Shown one piece after another: positions 33,896 through 38,982 of a stretch of DNA of 38,982 nucleotides. How positions within the stretch are numbered: position 1 is the stretch's first letter; each line of letters opens with the position of its first letter. Under the pieces are notes generated by a model that ran no database searches, had not been told where the DNA came from, and saw nothing but the letters and a program-made list of their open reading frames with translations. The position numbers and the translations under genes were made by a program. Source of the stretch: Thiothrix sp. (GTDB lineage Bacteria; Pseudomonadota; Gammaproteobacteria; Thiotrichales; Thiotrichaceae); NCBI GenBank assembly GCA_020442915.1, contig JAGRJD010000135.1, positions 1-38,982 on the forward strand, given 5' to 3'.

Positions 33896-34447
33896 ATGCC
33901 TACATTACCAATCATACATGAAGTCAAACGGGTCGCCAGCAGTCGCCTGTTCGAGGTTGAAGAGCTGCATCTGGAGTTCAGCAATGGTGAACAGCGGGTC
34001 TTTGAGCGCCTTGCCAGCCGGGGGTATGGAGCGGTGTTGGTGGTGCCCATGCTGGATGAGGATACCGTGCTGCTGATCCGGGAATATGCCGCCGGCACCG
34101 GGCGTTATGAACTGGGCCTGCCCAAGGGGCGGGTCGAGCCGGGGGAGGCGCTGATCCCGGCTGCCAATCGTGAAATCATGGAAGAGGTCGGTTACGGATC
34201 ACATGATATTCGCTGGCTCAAGGCGGTCAGTCTGGCACCGGGTTACATGGGGCACCATACCAACCTGCTGCTGGCGCGGGAGCTGTATCCGGCGCGGCTG
34301 GAAGGGGATGAGCCGGAGCCGCTGGAGGTGGTGCCCTGGCGTCTGTCCGAACTGGATCAGCTGGTGGCGATGGAAGATTTCAGTGAAGGACGCAGCCTGC
34401 TGGCCCTGTTTCTGGTGCGGGAGTGGCTGCGGAACGGCGGGCACTGA
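33896..34447 (+). CDS. nudE: Nudix hydrolase NudE (ADP compounds hydrolase)
   Basis: A 183-residue Nudix enzyme hydrolysing ADP-ribose, NADH and related ADP compounds. The Nudix box G-x5-E-x7-REUxEExGU is complete: GRVEPGEALIPAANREIMEEVG. The N-terminal RLFEVEELHLEFSNGEQR and the LAPGYMGHHTNLLLA segment following the box are characteristic of NudE. It follows the propeller gene after 15 bp. Confidence 0.9.
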   Translation: MPTLPIIHEVKRVASSRLFEVEELHLEFSNGEQRVFERLASRGYGAVLVVPMLDEDTVLLIREYAAGTGRYELGLPKGRVEPGEALIPAANREIMEEVGYGSHDIRWLKAVSLAPGYMGHHTNLLLARELYPARLEGDEPEPLEVVPWRLSELDQLVAMEDFSEGRSLLALFLVREWLRNGGH

Positions 34448-34475
34448 ACGAACCCACCATCCACTGGCAGCTGCT

Positions 34476-34500
34476 GGTGCACCCCGGACCGGGATGCACC
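34476..34500. terminator. hairpin between convergent nudE and phaB
   Basis: GGTGCA and TGCACC with an inner CCCG/CGGG stem form a 10-bp hairpin with one mismatch and a GAC loop. It lies between the stops of nudE and phaB. No T run follows on either strand. Confidence 0.5.
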
Positions 34501-34527
34501 CCGCAATGCCAAACGGGAAAACTCCCC

Positions 34528-35256
34528 TTAGCTCATGTACTGACCGCCGTTGGCGGAAATGTCTGCGCCGGTAATAAAGGCCGCATCATCAGAAACCAGG
34601 AAGGAAACAATGGCCGCCATCTCTTCCGGCTTGCCCAGACGGCCAACCGGAATCTGGGCCACGATCTTGTTGCGCACGTCTTCCGGAATCGCCATGACCA
34701 TTTCAGTACCGATATAGCCCGGTGACAGGGTGTTGACGGTAACGCCCTTGCGAGCCACTTCCTGGGCCAGTGCCATGGTGAAGCCATGAACCCCGGCTTT
34801 GGCCGCGCTGTAATTGCTCTGGCCGAACTGGCCTTTCTGGCCATTGACGGAGGAAATGTTGACCACACGGCCATAACCACGCTCGGCCATCTGGTTCACG
34901 AACTGGTGGGAGACATTGAAGATGCTGTCCAGATTGGTCTTGATCACTGCAGACCAGTGGGCTGGTGTGATCTTCTTGAAAGTGGCGTCACGGGTGATAC
35001 CGGCGCAATTGACCAGAATATCGACCGGACCGACATCGGCCTCCACTGCTTGTTTCAGTTTGGCGCAGTCATCATAGCTGCTGACATCACAGGGATAGAT
35101 GGTGACTTCATAGTCCTGCTTCTTCTGCCAGGCGCGGGCCTGCTCTTCCGGCTCGAAATAGGTGGTGACGACGCGATAGCCATCATCAGCCAGACGTTTG
35201 CAGATGGCATTGCCAATGCCGCCGGTACCGCCGGTAACCAGTGCAACTTTACTCAT
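34528..35256 (-). CDS. phaB: acetoacetyl-CoA reductase PhaB
   Basis: PhaB, 242 aa, is a short-chain dehydrogenase that uses NADPH to reduce acetoacetyl-CoA to (R)-3-hydroxybutyryl-CoA, the PHA monomer. The nucleotide motif is VTGGTGGIGNAIC, the active-site segment is FGQSNYSAAKAGVHGF (Tyr-x3-Lys), and the NTLSPGYIGTEMV and LVSDDAAFITGADISANGGQYM ends are typical of PhaB. GAGGAGAAT lies before the ATG. It lies 37 bp after phaA on the same strand, so the two form a phaA-phaB operon. Confidence 0.95.
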   Translation of the reverse strand: MSKVALVTGGTGGIGNAICKRLADDGYRVVTTYFEPEEQARAWQKKQDYEVTIYPCDVSSYDDCAKLKQAVEADVGPVDILVNCAGITRDATFKKITPAHWSAVIKTNLDSIFNVSHQFVNQMAERGYGRVVNISSVNGQKGQFGQSNYSAAKAGVHGFTMALAQEVARKGVTVNTLSPGYIGTEMVMAIPEDVRNKIVAQIPVGRLGKPEEMAAIVSFLVSDDAAFITGADISANGGQYMS

Positions 35257-35293
35257 GATTCATTCTCCTCAAGGGTAATGTAGTAGGGTTGGG

Positions 35294-36478
35294 TTAAACT
35301 TTTTCAACAGCCAGAGCAACACCCTGACCACCGCCGATGCACAGGGTTGCCAGACCCCTGCGGGCATCGGTACGTTCCATGCCGTGCAGCAGCGTGACCA
35401 GCACACGCGCACCGGAAGCCCCGATCGGGTGGCCGATGGCGATGGCACCACCACTGATGTTGACCTTGGCCGGATCAAGGCCCAGCTCCTGATTCACCGA
35501 CATGGCCTGGGCGGCAAAGGCTTCATTGGCCTCCACCAGATCCAGATCACTGACGCTCCAGCCGGCTTTTTCCAGGCATTTGCGGGTGGCGGGAATCGGG
35601 CCGGTGCCCATGATAGCAGGATCAACGCCGGCACTGGCATAGGATTTGATTTTTACCATCGGTTTGAGGCCCAGCTCTCTGGCTTTGCCGGCACGCATGA
35701 CCAGCACTGCGGCAGCACCGTCATTGATGCCGGAGGCATTGCCGGCGGTAACGGTGCCATCCTTGCTGAAGGCCGGACGCAGCTTGCCCAGTGATTCGGC
35801 GGTGGTGCCGGGGCGCGGAAATTCGTCGGTATCAAAGACCAGCGGATCGCCTTTGCGCTGCGGAATGACAACCGGGGTGATTTCTTTTTTGAAATGACCG
35901 GCTTTCTGGGCTGCTTCGGTTTTGTTCTGGGAGGCTGCAGCGAACTGGTCCTGCTGTGCACGGGTGAATCCGAACTTCTGGGCAATGTTTTCGGCGGTGG
36001 TGCCCATGTGGTAGTTGTTGAAGGCGCACCACAGGCCGTCCTTGATCATGGTATCGACCATTTTCCAGTCGCCCATACGCTGGCCGTTGCGGGAGTTCGG
36101 CAGTACGTGGGCGGAGTCGCTCATGTTTTCCTGGCCGCCGGCAATGATAATGTCGGCATCACCACAGGCAATGGCCTGATAGGCCAGCTGCACGGCTTTC
36201 AGGCCGCTGCCGCAGACCTTGTTGATGGTGAAAGCCGGCGTATTTTCACTCAGGCCGGCCTTGATGACCGCCTGGCGGGCCGGATTCTGGCCGTTGCCGG
36301 CAGCCAGTACCTGACCCAGAATGACTTCATCGACCTGTTCGGGTTTAAGACCGGTCTGGTCCAGCAGGCTTTTAATGACGGTTGCGCCGAGATCGGCAGC
36401 CGGCAGGGCGGCGAGGGCTCCCCCGAAAGTCCCCAGGGCGGTGCGGGTGGCAGCGACAATGACAATATCTTCGCTCAT
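35294..36478 (-). CDS. phaA: acetyl-CoA acetyltransferase (beta-ketothiolase) PhaA
   Basis: PhaA, 394 aa, condenses two acetyl-CoA to acetoacetyl-CoA, the first step of PHB synthesis. The catalytic Cys is in [11 protein letters not shown], the second pair in [10 protein letters not shown] (His) and LCIGGGQG (Cys). Length is normal. The ATG at 36478 follows AGGAGGATAATC; the 14 upstream codons are not family-like. It diverges from phaE over a 98-bp promoter region. Confidence 0.96.
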   Translation of the reverse strand: MSEDIVIVAATRTALGTFGGALAALPAADLGATVIKSLLDQTGLKPEQVDEVILGQVLAAGNGQNPARQAVIKAGLSENTPAFTINKVCGSGLKAVQLAYQAIACGDADIIIAGGQENMSDSAHVLPNSRNGQRMGDWKMVDTMIKDGLWCAFNNYHMGTTAENIAQKFGFTRAQQDQFAAASQNKTEAAQKAGHFKKEITPVVIPQRKGDPLVFDTDEFPRPGTTAESLGKLRPAFSKDGTVTAGNASGINDGAAAVLVMRAGKARELGLKPMVKIKSYASAGVDPAIMGTGPIPATRKCLEKAGWSVSDLDLVEANEAFAAQAMSVNQELGLDPAKVNISGGAIAIGHPIGASGARVLVTLLHGMERTDARRGLATLCIGGGQGVALAVEKV

Positions 36479-36507
36479 GATTATCCTCCTGAATGATCGC
36501 AAAATTG

Positions 36508-36536
36508 TTGCGGTGCACAAAGTAGCATGATATGTT
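36508..36536 (+). promoter_or_regulatory. candidate phaE promoter
   Basis: TTGCGG, a 17-bp spacer and TATGTT lie in the 98-bp gap between divergent phaA and phaE, about 40 bp before phaE. The -10 and spacing are good, the -35 is four of six. TTGT and ACAA half-sites flank the -35, a possible operator. Confidence 0.5.
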
Positions 36537-36576
36537 ATTCTGGTTCAAGATTTTTTCCGGGATTGGAGCAGGTTTT

Positions 36577-37821
36577 ATGGCGTGGTCAGATGATTTTATC
36601 AAAGGCTTGACGGCTGCACAGCAGCGTTATTGGGAGATTGTAACAGAAATGTCGCCCCTGAAACCGGGAGCTGTTCCGAAACTGGAAATTCCCGATGCCC
36701 GGGAAAAGTTCGGGCAGTGGGAGGCCATGATGGCGTCCATGACCCCTTCGCCCCTGCAACCCGTGACCCGGCAGGTGATGGAAGCCGGGCGTGCCTACCT
36801 CAGTCTGGCTGCCCAGGCCCAGAGCGCGGGGCAGGAAGGGGGTAGCCCGGTGGATGGCTGGGTGGCTGCCATGGAAAAGCACTTCGGTGACTGGCGCTCC
36901 CAGCTGGAGCAGGGTGCCGGAAAGCTGGGGCTGGACCCGTCTGTACTGGCCGGGAACCCGTTTGTTTTCTGGCAGCAACTGCTGGATGGCAAGGGGGTTG
37001 AGCAGTTGCCGGCACCCTTGTCGACGCTGGTGCAGAATTACCAGCAGCAGGCGCGCGAGTTTTTCAAGGCTTTTTCCACCCAGGGGCAGGAGGCCGTTGA
37101 GACCCTGCGCAAAAACCTGAACCAGATGGCCGAGCAGGGCAAGGGTGTGAAATCCATCAATGAGCTTTACAAGCTGTGGGTCGGTACCAGTGAGCAGGTA
37201 TTTGGCCGTTTTGCCCAGACGGATCAGTATCAGTCACTTTATGGCAATATGGTCAATGCCATGAGTGAGTTGCGGGCCGGTATCAATGGTTTCATGGAGC
37301 AGCAGTACCATGCGGCCAACCTGCCGACCCGCAGTGAGCTGGATGAGCTGGCCGGGAAGCAGCAGGAGCTGGTGCGTGAGAATCGTGCCCTGCGTGAGCA
37401 GCTGGGTAGCCTGAATGCGACCTTGCAGCAGGTGCAGGGGGCACTGGAGGCCCTGCGTGCAGGGGTGACAGCGGTTGTGCCTGCTCCGGCCAGTACAGTT
37501 GCCGAGGCTGTGGCTGAAAAGGCCATGGACGCAAAAACCGGAAAGCCGGTGGAGCAGCCGGAGCCGGCCCCGGTGGCAGCAGAGCCGCAAAAGCAGGACA
37601 ACGTCGCAGCAAGGGATGATCTGGGCCAGATTCATGGCATCGGCCCCAAAACCATTGAGCGCCTCTGGGATGCCGGCATCCAGACCTTTGAGCAGCTGGC
37701 AGCATTGTCACCTGCCCAAGCGCTGGAGCTGGATCATTCCCTGGATGCCAAGGGCCGGGTTATCCGTGAAGACTGGGTTGGTCAGGCCATGAAGCTGGCG
37801 GCTGCTTCCCGGCTGGTGTAG
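36577..37821 (+). CDS. phaE: class III PHA synthase subunit PhaE with C-terminal helix-hairpin-helix
   Basis: A 414-residue PhaE, the non-catalytic subunit of the class III polyhydroxyalkanoate synthase. The core (about residues 1-290) shows the W-rich WRSQLEQGAGKLGLDP and LNELYKLWVGTSEQVF-like KSINELYKLWVGTSEQVF segments, followed by a coiled-coil-like stretch and a Pro/Ala linker. An extra C-terminal part (about 346-414) reads as a helix-hairpin-helix: IHGIGPKTIERLWDAGIQTFEQL. That is typical of DNA-binding or 'predicted flap endonuclease-1-like' domains, and is not usual in PhaE. I chose ATG 36577; the frame opens 15 codons earlier. Confidence 0.88.
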   Translation: MAWSDDFIKGLTAAQQRYWEIVTEMSPLKPGAVPKLEIPDAREKFGQWEAMMASMTPSPLQPVTRQVMEAGRAYLSLAAQAQSAGQEGGSPVDGWVAAMEKHFGDWRSQLEQGAGKLGLDPSVLAGNPFVFWQQLLDGKGVEQLPAPLSTLVQNYQQQAREFFKAFSTQGQEAVETLRKNLNQMAEQGKGVKSINELYKLWVGTSEQVFGRFAQTDQYQSLYGNMVNAMSELRAGINGFMEQQYHAANLPTRSELDELAGKQQELVRENRALREQLGSLNATLQQVQGALEALRAGVTAVVPAPASTVAEAVAEKAMDAKTGKPVEQPEPAPVAAEPQKQDNVAARDDLGQIHGIGPKTIERLWDAGIQTFEQLAALSPAQALELDHSLDAKGRVIREDWVGQAMKLAAASRLV

Positions 37822-37823
37822 GC

Positions 37824-38897
37824 ATGCAGGCGGGGCCGTCAGCCGGTCTGGATGCCGGGGCTGTCGCCCGTGAAATGGTACAGTTCACGGAACGCCTGGC
37901 TGCCGGTCTGGCCCGGTTGGGCGGGGCGCAGGTACCTGAGCCCTGGGCGACACCATTCAAGGTGGTCTACCAGACCAGCTTGTGCCGGCTGCTGTATTTT
38001 TCGGCTCGGGGTGCGGTTGTACCTGAGTCTGCTCCGTTGTTGATTGTTTATGCGCTGGTGAATCGTCCCTATATGCTGGATCTGCAGTCGGGGCGTTCGT
38101 TTGTGCAGGGCCTGCTGGATGCCGGGCAGGCGGTCTACCTGATTGACTGGGTCAGCCCGCGCCGCTCTGATCGCTATGTCGGGCTTGAGGACTACATTCT
38201 CGGTGATATCCATGCCTGTGTGGCGTGGCTGTGCGCGCGGTATCAGGTGCCGGCCCTTGACCTGCTGGGCGTGTGTCAGGGGGGGGTGTTCAGTCTGTGT
38301 TATGCCGCCCTGAAGCCGACTGCAGTCAGAAACCTGGTGTTGATGGTCACGCCGGTGGATTTCCATACCCCGGACAATGCCCTGTCCCATGCCTTTCGGC
38401 AGGTGGATGCCGAGCGCCTGGTGGCTGCGTGGGGCAATATTCCCGGTCAGTTGCTGCAGCAGGCCTTTCAGGGCCTGAAGCCATTCCGGCTCGGGAGCGA
38501 AAAGTACCTGGATGCACTGAACGGGTTGCAGGATGAGGCGGCATTGCAGAACTTCCTGCACATGGAGCAGTGGATCAATGACAGTCCGGATCTGGCGGGG
38601 GAGGCATTCCGGCAGTTTACCCGTGATTTTTTTCAGGCGAATGCGCTGGTTCAGGGGCAGGTCCATATCGGCGGGCAGCCGGTGGTATTGCAGCATGTCA
38701 CCTGTCCGGTGCTTAATATCTATGGCCTTCAGGATCATCTGGTACCGCCGGCTGCATCCCGCGCCCTGGCCGGGCTGACCGGCAGCACGGATTATACGGA
38801 GCTGGCTTTTGATGGCGGGCATATCGGCATTTATGTCAGTCGCAGGGCGCGCCTGATTCCGCCGGCCATCGGGCGCTGGTTGGCGGCGCGTCGGTAA
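37824..38897 (+). CDS. phaC: class III PHA synthase catalytic subunit PhaC
   Basis: PhaC, 357 aa, polymerises (R)-3-hydroxyacyl-CoA into PHA on granules. The lipase-like box GVCQGG holds the nucleophile C151, with D304 in GLQDHLVPP and H333 in GGHIGIYVS. The short length (about 355 residues) and the need for PhaE define class III. It starts 2 bp after the phaE stop, so the two are translationally linked. The C-terminus ends normally. Confidence 0.95.
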   Translation: MQAGPSAGLDAGAVAREMVQFTERLAAGLARLGGAQVPEPWATPFKVVYQTSLCRLLYFSARGAVVPESAPLLIVYALVNRPYMLDLQSGRSFVQGLLDAGQAVYLIDWVSPRRSDRYVGLEDYILGDIHACVAWLCARYQVPALDLLGVCQGGVFSLCYAALKPTAVRNLVLMVTPVDFHTPDNALSHAFRQVDAERLVAAWGNIPGQLLQQAFQGLKPFRLGSEKYLDALNGLQDEAALQNFLHMEQWINDSPDLAGEAFRQFTRDFFQANALVQGQVHIGGQPVVLQHVTCPVLNIYGLQDHLVPPAASRALAGLTGSTDYTELAFDGGHIGIYVSRRARLIPPAIGRWLAARR

Positions 38898-38922
38898 GGT
38901 CTGATATTCCTTGATCGCTGCC

Positions 38923-38951
38923 TTGACGCTCAAAACATTGGGGCGTATAGT
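38923..38951 (+). promoter_or_regulatory. strong sigma70 promoter for a gene beyond the window
   Basis: TTGACG, an exact 17-bp spacer and TATAGT lie 26 bp after phaC. Each hexamer matches consensus at five and four of six positions respectively. A GC-rich stretch (TCGCG) follows the -10, the kind of discriminator found at stable-RNA and other growth-regulated promoters. The 31 bases that follow to the window end show no start codon. The target is unseen. Confidence 0.7.
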
Positions 38952-38982
38952 TCGCGATCTTGAATTGCTGTAAAGCCTTTCA

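Noticed and set aside
1..38982. Search for tRNA, rRNA, CRISPR array, insertion sequence or phage attachment site
   Set aside because: None found by eye: no regularly spaced repeats, no transposase, integrase or phage proteins in the translated frames, and no recognisable tRNA arms in the gaps.

Overview
The window looks like chromosome from a moderately GC-rich proteobacterium, probably a gammaproteobacterium. The clues are a ccoGH-hemN-fnr arrangement like that of Pseudomonas and its relatives, NudE, CmoM and YrfG-type housekeeping genes, and a two-subunit class III polyhydroxyalkanoate (PHA) synthase. The metabolic signature is an aerobe or microaerobe that oxidises alcohols through a lanthanide-dependent quinoprotein and stores carbon as PHA. 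I saw no CRISPR array, tRNA, rRNA, phage gene or insertion sequence. The species is not identifiable from what I can see.

Layout. (1) 1-5.7 kb: the end of a cbb3 oxidase operon (ccoO 3' end, ccoQ, ccoP), then ccoG, ccoH and hemN, facing an FNR/ANR regulator. ccoI and ccoS, which often lie between ccoH and hemN, are absent here. (2) 5.9-14 kb: a quinoprotein (xox) locus. It holds DUF3047 and DUF302 exported proteins, a small cysteine-rich exported protein, a SoxYZ-like carrier with its zinc hydrolase on the minus strand, a 25-codon pqqA, xoxF, xoxJ, and a gene fusing an SRPBCC (MxaD-like) domain to a c-type cytochrome (XoxG-like). (3) 14-19.2 kb: a degenerate GT51-like membrane protein, a class IV aminotransferase, a LysE exporter divergent from a MocR regulator, a DUF1285 protein and an unknown protein. 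(4) 19.3-27.6 kb: a secreted metalloprotease, cmoM, a membrane-anchored pseudokinase-like protein, fabI, an AGE-family epimerase, a repeat-like unknown protein and an orphan anti-sigma-like protein. (5) 27.7-31.7 kb: a tight minus-strand cluster of a VWA protein, a membrane-anchored coiled-coil protein and two coiled-coil lipoproteins, preceded by a HAD nucleotidase. (6) 31.8-38.9 kb: a beta-propeller secreted protein, nudE, and a PHA locus (phaB and phaA divergent from phaE and phaC). The window closes with a strong sigma70-type promoter for an unseen downstream gene.

How they work together. XoxF would oxidise an alcohol, probably methanol, in the periplasm and pass electrons to the fused cytochrome. 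From there they could reach a terminal oxidase, possibly the cbb3 enzyme encoded nearby. XoxJ, PqqA and the SoxYZ-like/hydrolase pair are accessory. FNR/ANR likely links cbb3 and hemN expression to low oxygen, although no clear FNR box lies inside the window.

The most novel items are the SRPBCC-cytochrome fusion, the solitary pqqA beside xoxF, and the VWA/coiled-coil/lipoprotein operon, which matches no system I can name.
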